DNA of 5,634 nucleotides from positions 11,925 to 17,558 of the forward strand of contig NZSO01000051.1 in the NCBI GenBank assembly GCA_002696885.1, written 5' to 3'. This DNA comes from Verrucomicrobiales bacterium. GTDB lineage: Bacteria > Verrucomicrobiota > Verrucomicrobiia > Verrucomicrobiales > DEV007. Made by a program: the position numbers and the translations under genes. Each line of letters starts with the position of its first letter. Position 1 is the stretch's first letter. Below the pieces are notes generated by a model. The model had not been told where the DNA came from, did not search any database, and saw nothing but the letters and a program-made list of their open reading frames with translations. This document shows positions 1 through 5,634 of the stretch, one piece after another.

Positions 1-279
1 AGAATTATAAAAGAAGGCGGCACAGATCTCAATGCACGAATTAATTGGGCACTATATACAGCTCTATCAAGGAAAGGAACGGAAAAAGAGATCCAAATCT
101 TAAGTGAGCTTCAAGCTCAACAAAACAATCGCTACAAAGAGGACGTTGATGCAGCTAAAGCTTTCAATAGTACTGGCATTAAGCCCCCTCCAGAAAACAT
201 AGATCCCGTCGAATTAGCAAGCTGGACGTCTGTTGCGAGAACAATTCTAAATTTACACGAAACTATAACTAGGCACTAA
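1..279 (+). CDS. PSD1 / DUF1549-DUF1553 family protein, C-terminal fragment
   Basis: This is the last 92 codons of a gene that enters from the left edge, open in frame 1 from base 1 to the TAA at 277-279. The fragment reads ARINWALYTALSRKGTEKEI near its start, then a Q-x-x-R-Y-K-E-D-x-x-A-A segment, a K-P-P-P linker and the ending LASWTSVARTILNLHETITR. The 'ELAxWTxVAR.LLNLxETITR' ending is the hallmark of the DUF1553 domain, which in Planctomycetes and Verrucomicrobia sits at the C-terminus of large proteins also carrying DUF1549 and often a cytochrome-c-like PSD1 domain. No biochemical activity is established for the family. The DUF1501 gene starts one base after this stop, the usual partner arrangement, so the two are probably one transcript and may act together in the periplasm. 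The N-terminal domains lie outside the window, so a haem-binding CxxCH motif cannot be checked here. Confidence 0.88.
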   Translation, partial: RIIKEGGTDLNARINWALYTALSRKGTEKEIQILSELQAQQNNRYKEDVDAAKAFNSTGIKPPPENIDPVELASWTSVARTILNLHETITRH

Positions 280-280
280 G

Positions 281-1705
281 ATGAATAACATTGAATTTCA
301 AATCAACCGGAGATCATTCCTTAACCGCTCAGGTGTCGGCATTGGATCTGTTGCCTTAGCGTCAATGCTCAACGACGAGCTTAAGGCTGAAAATAAACCA
401 AGTGAAAAATGGACAGGTGTTATAAAAAAACCGCATCTGCCTGTTAAAGCGAAAAGAGTAATCCATTTGTGTATGGCAGGTGGTCCTTCACACTTAGAAA
501 CTTTGGACTACAAACCAGAACTTGCCAAAATGAATGGTAAGCCAATGCCTCAATCCTTTACTAAGGGTCAGCCGATTGCTCAGTTACAAGGCAACAAAAA
601 CCTAACATGCCTAGGCCCCCAACATGAATTCAAAAAATATGGCAAATCAGGTCAACACATATCATCAATACTACCAGAAATAGGCTCTGTGGCTGATGAC
701 ATTGCAATTGTTCGGTCCATGATCACTGAACAAATAAATCATGACCCAGCACATACATTCATGAATACCGGTACGCAAATTTCAGGAAGACCTTCCATGG
801 GCTCTTGGTTGCTATACGGACTAGGCGCTGAAACAGAAAACCTTCCAGGCTATGTAGTTCTTACCTCTGTTGGCGGGGGTCAAAACCAACCAATCGCTGC
901 AAGACAATGGCATAGTGGTTTTCTTCCAAGTCGATTTCAAGGGGTCCCCTTTCATTCCAAAGGTGATCCGGTACTTTATGTTTCAAATCCTAATGGCGTA
1001 ACAAGAAAAGACCAGAGAGCGGTCGTTGATTCAGTCAATGCGCTAAACGGCATCCATAATAACCAAGTCAATGACCCAGAGATCTCTGCCCGTATTGCTC
1101 AATACGAGCTTGCTTTTAAAATGCAAGCATCAGTCCCTGGGCTAATGGATGTTTCTAATGAACCTCAACACGTTCTTGATATGTATGGAGCAAAACCAGG
1201 GGACGGATCTTTTGCATCAAATTGTCTCCTTGCAAGACGTCTAGCAGAAAGAGGGGTCCGCTTCATACAACTATATCATCGTGGATGGGATCATCATGGT
1301 GGAATTAAAAATGCCTCTAAGAATACAGCTGGATTAGTTGATAAAGGAAGCGCCGCATTAATAAAAGACCTTAAAGAGAGAGGAATGCTAGATGATACAC
1401 TCGTCATATGGGGAGGAGAATTCGGTCGTACTCCAATGGCTCAAGGTAATGGTAGAGACCACCATATTAAAGGGTTTTCTCTTTGGATGGCTGGTGGAGG
1501 AATCAAAGGTGGCATCAGTCATGGATCAACTGACGATCTAGGATATAATTCTGTGAAAGATATCGTTAACGTGCGAGATCTTCATGCCACATTATTACAT
1601 CAGTTTGGCATCGATTATCGAAAATTTAGTTATAAGTTCCAAGGTCTAGACTTTAGACTAACTGGTGTAAAACCAGCCAATGTCATTCACCCAATCCTTG
1701 CCTAG
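281..1705 (+). CDS. DUF1501 family protein with twin-arginine signal
   Basis: This complete 474-residue protein belongs to the DUF1501 family, predicted to adopt an alkaline phosphatase/sulfatase-like fold but without an assigned reaction. The N-terminus carries a Tat motif, RRSFLNRSG (residues 10-18), followed by a short hydrophobic stretch (about 18-30), so export of a folded protein across the inner membrane is likely. No lipobox cysteine and no clear AxA cleavage site are visible. Family motifs, in order: GGPSHLETLDYKP (67-79), HDPAHTFMNTG (154-164), GWDHHG (335-340), WGGEFGRTP (377-385) and GRDHH (391-395). The His/Asp-rich segments could bind metal; that is inference. The ATG lies one base after the upstream DUF1553 stop and has no convincing Shine-Dalgarno sequence, so translation is probably coupled. 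Length is normal for the family. The 3' end overlaps the convergent SDR gene by 4 bp. Confidence 0.93.
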   Translation: MNNIEFQINRRSFLNRSGVGIGSVALASMLNDELKAENKPSEKWTGVIKKPHLPVKAKRVIHLCMAGGPSHLETLDYKPELAKMNGKPMPQSFTKGQPIAQLQGNKNLTCLGPQHEFKKYGKSGQHISSILPEIGSVADDIAIVRSMITEQINHDPAHTFMNTGTQISGRPSMGSWLLYGLGAETENLPGYVVLTSVGGGQNQPIAARQWHSGFLPSRFQGVPFHSKGDPVLYVSNPNGVTRKDQRAVVDSVNALNGIHNNQVNDPEISARIAQYELAFKMQASVPGLMDVSNEPQHVLDMYGAKPGDGSFASNCLLARRLAERGVRFIQLYHRGWDHHGGIKNASKNTAGLVDKGSAALIKDLKERGMLDDTLVIWGGEFGRTPMAQGNGRDHHIKGFSLWMAGGGIKGGISHGSTDDLGYNSVKDIVNVRDLHATLLHQFGIDYRKFSYKFQGLDFRLTGVKPANVIHPILA

Positions 1706-2571
1706 TTTTTTTCTAAACTATTCATAATAGAGGGAAGAATACGCGAATCGTTTTCTAGAGCATCAAAATAATTTGAATATTTAGGTTCCCATCCGGTTGT
1801 TTTGATTTTCTCATTTGAAACACGTTTATTCGACCAACCCCTAACTTTTCCTTTTTCAGGCTCCTTAACTTTTGGGATTCCGTTTTTAAATCTTTTATTA
1901 AACTCGTCGTAACAACGCCTCTGCAACAAAGGCTCATTATCACTGACGTTAAACACCTGATTAACTAATTTATTTTGAATAATATGAGCCATCGCTTGAG
2001 CAGCATCATCACGATGAATTTGATTAATCCAACGTCCATTAGAATCTTCGGAAGACCCATCAATCTGCGAAGTTCCTTCAAGATACCTTTTTAATAAATA
2101 CGACCTTCCCGGTCCGTATATCCCTGACAACCTTGCCACTGCACCATTAGCATCCAATGCAATTCTCTCAGCCTCAAGAAGCAATTTGCTTGTACTTGAT
2201 GGAGGATCAGTTTTTGAGTTTTCATCAACTATCGACTCATCGTTTTGCCCATAGACACTTGAACTGCTCGTGAAGAGAAACATAGAATCAGAAAAGGATT
2301 GGGTAAGGTTTCGACAACCTTCAACATAAACCTTTTGATACTGAAGGTTTCTGTCTTTTCCACGACTCCCAGAACTCGCACAGTGAAGAATTGTATCCAC
2401 TTCACCCACACGTTCTTTAATCGATTTGACAGATTCTAAGTCTGAGACATCCATTCCAATTGAATTACCAGCACCTCTTCTGGTTACTCTGATGATATCA
2501 TGACCTAAATTCTCCATTAAGGTGGAGAAGCTCTCACCGACGTAACCTGAACCTATAACAATGATTCGCAT
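1702..2571 (-). CDS. YeeZ-like atypical SDR, NAD(P)-binding epimerase-family protein
   Basis: This 289-residue protein is a Rossmann-fold member of the extended/atypical short-chain dehydrogenase superfamily. The N-terminal strand ends in GSGYVG (7-12), a GxGxxG dinucleotide-binding loop. An acidic turn, DVSDLESV (41-48), HCASSG (63-68) and the central strand with TSSSSVYG (101-108) follow. Downstream are the epimerase-like RLSGIYGPGR (147-156), the NQIHRDDAA segment (183-191) and, near the C-terminus, NKRVSNEKI (248-256). The usual YxxxK is not intact: the lysine is present (K129) but the tyrosine position is serine (SSTSK, 125-129). Loss of the classical active site is a feature of the YeeZ-like atypical SDR subgroup. 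The substrate is unknown. It is the last gene of the minus-strand block, 45 bp after cysQ. The only ribosome-site candidate is AAGAG about 9 bases before the ATG. Its TAG stop overlaps the DUF1501 stop. Confidence 0.85.
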   Translation of the reverse strand: MRIIVIGSGYVGESFSTLMENLGHDIIRVTRRGAGNSIGMDVSDLESVKSIKERVGEVDTILHCASSGSRGKDRNLQYQKVYVEGCRNLTQSFSDSMFLFTSSSSVYGQNDESIVDENSKTDPPSSTSKLLLEAERIALDANGAVARLSGIYGPGRSYLLKRYLEGTSQIDGSSEDSNGRWINQIHRDDAAQAMAHIIQNKLVNQVFNVSDNEPLLQRRCYDEFNKRFKNGIPKVKEPEKGKVRGWSNKRVSNEKIKTTGWEPKYSNYFDALENDSRILPSIMNSLEKN

Positions 2572-2616
2572 TTCAATTCACTCTTACTATAGCATGAAAC
2601 AGCTTTACGATCGACA

Positions 2617-3390
2617 CTACTCGACAGTGAACCATGGATTAAGTAGGCTTTCTTTATTATAGTTCAGTAATTCACTAGTCTCATAATTAAGAACTGATCT
2701 TCCTGATTCCATAACCACGGCTTGAGCGGCGCCAGTATCCCATTCCATTGTTGGACCAAACCTTGGATATACATTTGCAGAACCCTCTCCAACTAAGCAT
2801 AACTTTAAAGAGCTACCGACCGAAATCATTTCAACTGTTTTCCCTTCTTTTTCTAAATCCTGAATAAATTCATTTACTTCTGCTGTAAGGTGAGATCGGC
2901 TTGCCACAACCTTGATTTTTTCTAATTCGCTGTAGTGAACGTTGTTGGATATTCTTGAAATCTTACCATTTTTTTCTGTCTTAAAAGCTCCAGAATTTTT
3001 TTCTGCAACATAAAGAATTTCATCAACTGGTTTATAAACAACTCCAAGAACTGGCAAACCATCCCTGATTAGTGCTATATTAATGGTAAACTCCCCGTTC
3101 TTTTTTATAAATTCTTTAGTTCCATCAAGGGGATCAATAAGCCAAAACTGACCCCATGAGGATCTTTCAGAATATGGGACTTTCTTGTTCTCCTCAGAGA
3201 TAATAGGGATATCTGGGTGAAGGCTTCTAAGTGCTTTTATTATGACATCATTCGACTTGCTATCCGCTTCGGTTAAGGGCGATTGATCGCTTTTAAACTC
3301 TATATCAAAGTCTCGCTGATAAATATTAATAACCTCAGAACCAGCCTCTTTTGCAATCTGGCCTATGGAATCAATATCAACGGATATCAT
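2617..3390 (-). CDS. cysQ: 3'(2'),5'-bisphosphate nucleotidase CysQ
   Basis: This 257-residue protein matches CysQ of the inositol-monophosphatase superfamily along its whole length. CysQ removes the 3'-phosphate of pAp (and PAPS), giving AMP, and so clears the by-product of PAPS-dependent sulfate reduction, sulfotransfer and phosphopantetheinyl transfer. Metal-site motifs are present: SEEN with E66/E67, LIDPLDGTKEFI (84-95, with D86 and D89) and MEWDTGAAQAV (215-225, with D218). The strings KEFIKKNGEFTINIALI (92-108), SVGSSLKLCLV (190-200), YPRFGPT (208-214) and the C-terminal ESLLNPWF (247-254) closely parallel E. coli CysQ, separating it from SuhB-type inositol phosphatases and from HisN. 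E. coli CysQ is 246 residues, so this length is normal. It lies 96 bp downstream of rph and 45 bp upstream of the SDR gene on the same strand. No clear Shine-Dalgarno sequence precedes the ATG, but no alternative start lies nearby. Confidence 0.95.
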   Translation of the reverse strand: MISVDIDSIGQIAKEAGSEVINIYQRDFDIEFKSDQSPLTEADSKSNDVIIKALRSLHPDIPIISEENKKVPYSERSSWGQFWLIDPLDGTKEFIKKNGEFTINIALIRDGLPVLGVVYKPVDEILYVAEKNSGAFKTEKNGKISRISNNVHYSELEKIKVVASRSHLTAEVNEFIQDLEKEGKTVEMISVGSSLKLCLVGEGSANVYPRFGPTMEWDTGAAQAVVMESGRSVLNYETSELLNYNKESLLNPWFTVE

Positions 3391-3486
3391 AAATAATTAT
3401 CGGATTGAATTTTGCCACAGAGATCCTAAGGACATTAGATTAGTTAACAAAATCGGCACCACATCAAGTGTTGTTTTTTAACAATG
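3391..3486 (-). other. rph-cysQ intergenic spacer (96 bp)
   Basis: This spacer separates two co-oriented minus-strand genes. It holds TTAACAA at 3444-3450, repeated at 3478-3484 and inverted at 3491-3497. It also holds an imperfect short stem, ACCACA/TGTTGT around TCAAG, near 3459-3475. On the minus strand no stem is followed by a T-tract, so I see no convincing intrinsic terminator for rph and no clear sigma-70 promoter for cysQ. Read-through from rph is therefore plausible but not shown. Confidence 0.4.
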
Positions 3487-3499
3487 CTATTTGTTAAAA
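3476..3499. repeat. 9-bp inverted repeat spanning the rph stop codon
   Basis: TTTTAACAA (3476-3484) and TTGTTAAAA (3491-3499) are perfect inverted repeats around a 6-base loop. On the minus strand the rph stop TAG (3489-3487) lies in the loop, so the left arm encodes the last rph residues. The stem is almost all A/T and would be weak in RNA. The minus strand continues into an A-rich stretch, not T-rich, so this is not a standard Rho-independent terminator for rph. A protein-binding site or chance in AT-rich DNA are both possible. Confidence 0.5.
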
Positions 3500-4278
3500 T
3501 GATCAGCAAGTTTTTTAGCTGCATCATTGGCTATATCTTCTTTAGCTTTTGTAACTGCCTGCTTTTGTAACTCAACAATCTCGATCACACCCTTCTTGCC
3601 AAGACTAAGCATCGATTCCATTTCTTCGCTAGTGAATGATGCTTCTTCCCCTGATCCTTGTAGCTCAACAAAATCCATTGATTCTGTCATCACAATATTA
3701 AAGTCTACAGAGGCATCACGGTCTTCAATATAACAAAGATCTAGTATTGGTGTATCTTCGAATATCCCGCAACTCACCGCAGAAACATGTTGTTTTAGAG
3801 GATTTTTTTTCAACGTTCCGCTAGCAATTAATTTTTCAAAGGCAATCGCACAAGCAACTGAAGAGCCGGTAATAGATGCGGTACGAGTGCCTCCATCAGC
3901 TTCAAGAACATCGCAATCCACCCATAAGGTATTTTGTCCAAGATTTTTCAAATCAACAACAGCCCGTAACGAACGCCCAATGAGCCTTTGAATTTCAGAA
4001 CTTCTACCATCGAGCTTACCCTTCATGACATCTCTTTGTTTACGTCCGCCTCCAGTCGAATAGGGCAGCATAGAGTATTCTGCGGTCAACCACCCTCCTT
4101 CAACCCCCTGTTCCTTCATCCATCTGGGTACCCCAGGCTGAATAATTGCAGAACATATTACTCTAGTTCTTCCAAAACTAACCAACACTGAACCTGTGGA
4201 ATTAGCAGCTATATTAGGCAAAAAACTCACAGATCTGAGTTCATCATTGGTTCTTGAGTCGGGTCGTTTCATGTTCAT
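3487..4278 (-). CDS. rph: Ribonuclease PH
   Basis: RNase PH is a phosphorolytic 3'-5' exoribonuclease that trims the 3' ends of tRNA precursors and structured RNAs, releasing nucleoside diphosphates; it normally works as a hexameric ring in the cytoplasm. Motifs in order: SVLVSFGRTRVICSA (30-44), GGWLTAEYSMLP (61-72), GRSSEIQRLIGRSLRA (91-106), the phosphate-binding GGTRTASITG (129-138) and LDLCYIEDRDASVDFNIVMT (179-198), where D180 and D186 match the conserved catalytic aspartates. It is 263 residues against 238 in E. coli. Most of the excess is a charged, Lys/Ala-rich C-terminal tail (about 240-263) that looks helical. The start is uncertain: a second ATG two codons in (first base at 4272) gives MKRPDSR, which aligns better with family N-termini (MRPxxR). 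Neither start has a Shine-Dalgarno sequence. It is first in the minus-strand block with cysQ and the SDR gene, divergent from lpxK. Confidence 0.96.
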   Translation of the reverse strand: MNMKRPDSRTNDELRSVSFLPNIAANSTGSVLVSFGRTRVICSAIIQPGVPRWMKEQGVEGGWLTAEYSMLPYSTGGGRKQRDVMKGKLDGRSSEIQRLIGRSLRAVVDLKNLGQNTLWVDCDVLEADGGTRTASITGSSVACAIAFEKLIASGTLKKNPLKQHVSAVSCGIFEDTPILDLCYIEDRDASVDFNIVMTESMDFVELQGSGEEASFTSEEMESMLSLGKKGVIEIVELQKQAVTKAKEDIANDAAKKLADHFNK

Positions 4279-4355
4279 TTGATAATAGATTCATGGCGAA
4301 GTAGCAAGCTTTAGCTTAAAGTAAAAAAAAGACTATCAGAGGTGCACCATTCTCC
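4279..4355. promoter_or_regulatory. Divergent rph/lpxK intergenic region, probable bidirectional promoter
   Basis: These 77 bp separate the divergent starts of rph (-) and lpxK (+), so promoters for both should lie here or just inside the genes. Visible elements are a palindrome-like AAGCT-TT-AGCTT (4306-4317), overlapped by CTTTA-GCT-TAAAG (4309-4321), an A8 run (4323-4330), and AGAGGTG (4338-4344) 11 bases before the lpxK ATG, a possible Shine-Dalgarno at longer than ideal spacing. I could not place a -35/-10 pair confidently in either direction. Confidence 0.45.
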
Positions 4356-5552
4356 ATGAAAGAGAGCCTAGAAGAATTAGAACAATTTGCTATCGACGTA
4401 ATCCTAAATAGGCGAAAAGGATTTCGTGCAGGTGCGATACGTTTACTCCTCTCATTAATGTCAATACTTTACAGAAACTTAGTAAGCTTAAGACTCTGGC
4501 TTTATAGGATCAGAATAAAAAGAGAACATAATTTGGGTTGTCTTGTTGTAAGTATCGGAAATCTAACTGTAGGAGGAACAGGTAAAACACCCATAGTTGA
4601 AAAGTTTGCGAAAGCGCTAACCGCTGGAGGCAGAAGAGTTGCTATTCTTAGCAGAGGATACAAAAGCGTAAAACCATCACTGAAAAAGAGAATTAAGAGT
4701 AAGCTTCAGGGAAATCCAATCAGCCAAGAGCCGCCGAGAGTCGTCTCAGATGGTAATGAAGTCTTTTTGGACTCAGAGACAGCTGGAGACGAACCTTATA
4801 TGTTGGCCACAAATCTGGATGGAGTCGCCATTGTGGTGGACAAAGATCGAGTAAAAGCTGGTCTTCATGCCATCAAAGAATTTGATGTTGATACATTACT
4901 ATTAGATGACGGGTTACAATACTTAAGACTACGACACAGGCTTGATATTGTTTTAATCGATAGGTATTCACCATTTGGAAATGAAAAACTCCTGCCAAGA
5001 GGAACTTTAAGAGAACCTCCAAAAAACCTAAAACGTGCGAGCTATATCTTTATCACAAAATGTGACGGCTCCTCAAATGAGAACTTAATAAAAAGAATCA
5101 AGAAATATAATAGGACTGCCGAAATTATAGAATGCGCTCATGAACCAAAATATTTACAGAATATCGATACTAATGAGAGGTTGTCTCTGGACCACCTAAA
5201 AGGAAAAGATATAGGCACTATTTCAGGTATTGCAGTTCCAGAAAGTTTTGAAAATGGAATTAAAAAATTAGGAGCCAAAATTGAATTAACTCGTCGATAC
5301 ACTGATCATCATAGGTACCGAAGAAGGGAGGTACAAAAGTTCATTGATGAGTGTCTTAACAGAGACCTTGACATGATTGTTACCACCGAAAAAGACTATG
5401 TCCGCTTTCCTGAAATTGAAGCAAAAGAAGACATGCCGGTCTACTTTTTACGAGTTGAGATTGGTATCCTCAGTAATGAGGAAACTTTTGAGGACTGCAT
5501 TAATAGAATATGCAGGCCGAGACCAATATCATCAGCTAAAAGATTTTTCTAG
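4356..5552 (+). CDS. lpxK: Tetraacyldisaccharide 4'-kinase LpxK
   Basis: LpxK transfers the ATP gamma-phosphate to the 4' position of the tetraacyldisaccharide 1-phosphate, making lipid IVA at the inner face of the inner membrane. The P-loop is [12 protein letters not shown] (68-79, with K77 and T78), followed by [11 protein letters not shown] (94-104), AGDEP (143-147, whose Asp matches the proposed catalytic base), VVDKDR (160-165), DDGLQYLRL (184-192), [10 protein letters not shown] (212-221), TDHHRY (316-321) and [10 protein letters not shown] (342-351). Residues 26-50 form a hydrophobic, Arg-studded helix suited to membrane anchoring. At 398 residues it is longer than the common 320-350. 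The extra length lies in an N-terminal extension and a basic insert (about 102-128) after the RGY motif. The position after DDGLQ is Tyr where His is usual. The ATG at 4356 has a weak, distant AGAGGTG upstream. It diverges from rph and runs into the convergent tsf-like gene 8 bp after its TAG. Confidence 0.95.
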   Translation: MKESLEELEQFAIDVILNRRKGFRAGAIRLLLSLMSILYRNLVSLRLWLYRIRIKREHNLGCLVVSIGNLTVGGTGKTPIVEKFAKALTAGGRRVAILSRGYKSVKPSLKKRIKSKLQGNPISQEPPRVVSDGNEVFLDSETAGDEPYMLATNLDGVAIVVDKDRVKAGLHAIKEFDVDTLLLDDGLQYLRLRHRLDIVLIDRYSPFGNEKLLPRGTLREPPKNLKRASYIFITKCDGSSNENLIKRIKKYNRTAEIIECAHEPKYLQNIDTNERLSLDHLKGKDIGTISGIAVPESFENGIKKLGAKIELTRRYTDHHRYRRREVQKFIDECLNRDLDMIVTTEKDYVRFPEIEAKEDMPVYFLRVEIGILSNEETFEDCINRICRPRPISSAKRFF

Positions 5553-5560
5553 TAGAGCGA

Positions 5561-5632
5561 TTACTCACCAACTCCATATCGAATGAATCGACGAATGGAA
5601 ATCTCATCTTCCAACTCTTTACCTTTGGATGC
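5561..5632 (-). CDS. tsf: Probable elongation factor Ts, C-terminal fragment
   Basis: A minus-strand reading frame enters from the right edge and ends at TAA (5563-5561). Its last 23 residues are ASKGKELEDEISIRRFIRYG followed by VGE. The ending 'I-x-I-R-R-F-x-R-Y/F-x-x-G-E' is the pattern at the C-terminus of short-form elongation factor Ts; from memory, the Thermus protein ends in a similar VVRRFCRFELG string. EF-Ts is the guanine-nucleotide exchange factor that recycles EF-Tu during translation. The call rests on about a dozen residues, so it is provisional. The rest of the gene, and probably rpsB upstream of it, would lie to the right of the window. The stop is 8 bp from the lpxK stop on the other strand. 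No hairpin terminator is visible in the gap, so any terminator must overlap coding sequence. Confidence 0.65.
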   Translation of the reverse strand, partial: ASKGKELEDEISIRRFIRYGVGE

Positions 5633-5634
5633 TA

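Noticed and set aside
1706..1712. T7 run straight after the DUF1501 stop as a terminator
   Set aside because: No GC-rich hairpin precedes it, and the run encodes the Glu-Lys-Asn end of the SDR protein on the other strand.
3459..3477. Possible Rho-independent terminator: ACCACA-TCAAG-TGTTGT followed by TTTTTT on the plus strand
   Set aside because: The stem is short and has a mismatch. The T-tract is on the plus strand, where no upstream gene needs it; for the minus-strand genes the orientation is wrong.
3527..4191. Two short plus-strand open frames (3527-3733 and 3988-4191) inside rph
   Set aside because: Both lie wholly antisense to strongly conserved RNase PH coding sequence, have low-complexity Ser/Thr-rich products and no recognisable motifs.
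5377..5586. Alternative plus-strand frame over the end of lpxK
   Set aside because: It is a shifted frame of the lpxK 3' end; the lpxK frame carries the conserved [10 protein letters not shown] segment there.
5583..5634. Plus-strand open frame starting ATG at 5583 and running off the right edge (MNRRMEISSS...)
   Set aside because: It has no ribosome-binding site, a serine-rich sequence with no family resemblance, and lies antisense to the frame with an EF-Ts-like ending, which explains the same bases better.
1..5634. Search for mobile elements, CRISPR arrays, tRNA/rRNA genes, riboswitches, toxin-antitoxin or defence genes
   Set aside because: No spaced direct repeats, transposase or integrase motifs, RNA gene signatures or defence domains were seen. 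Coding density is very high and every sizeable stretch belongs to a recognised gene.

Overview
The window looks like chromosomal housekeeping DNA from a Gram-negative member of the Planctomycetes-Verrucomicrobia-Lentisphaerae group, most likely a marine verrucomicrobium of the Opitutales/Puniceicoccales type. This rests on two things. First, the left edge carries the tail of a PSD1-type DUF1549/DUF1553 protein followed one base later by a Tat-exported DUF1501 protein, a gene pair typical of that group. Second, the LpxK has the N-terminal extension and [12 protein letters not shown] opening that I associate with verrucomicrobial homologues. The lipid A kinase implies an outer membrane with LPS. 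Base composition is AT-rich (about 40% GC by eye), and Shine-Dalgarno sequences are mostly weak or absent.

Layout. Bases 1-1705 (+): the 3' end of a DUF1553 gene, then a complete DUF1501 gene, probably co-transcribed. Bases 1702-4278 (-): a three-gene block read right to left, rph (RNase PH), cysQ (3'(2'),5'-bisphosphate nucleotidase) and an atypical SDR-fold, YeeZ-like NAD(P)-binding protein. The DUF1501 and SDR genes converge and overlap by 4 bp at a CTAG palindrome that supplies both stop codons. Bases 4279-4355: a 77-bp divergent intergenic region that should hold the promoters of rph and lpxK. Bases 4356-5552 (+): lpxK. Bases 5561-5632 (-): the last 23 codons of a gene whose C-terminus resembles elongation factor Ts (tsf), convergent with lpxK across 8 bp.

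How the genes fit together. The PSD1/DUF1501 pair is probably exported or periplasmic and is often linked in this phylum to degradation of complex substrates, but its biochemistry is undefined. The minus-strand block joins 3'-end RNA processing (RNase PH) with hydrolysis of pAp/PAPS-type nucleotides (CysQ). LpxK phosphorylates the lipid A disaccharide. I found no mobile element, CRISPR array, tRNA/rRNA gene, defence system or toxin-antitoxin pair, and nothing I would call a new system. The findings are modest, local observations.
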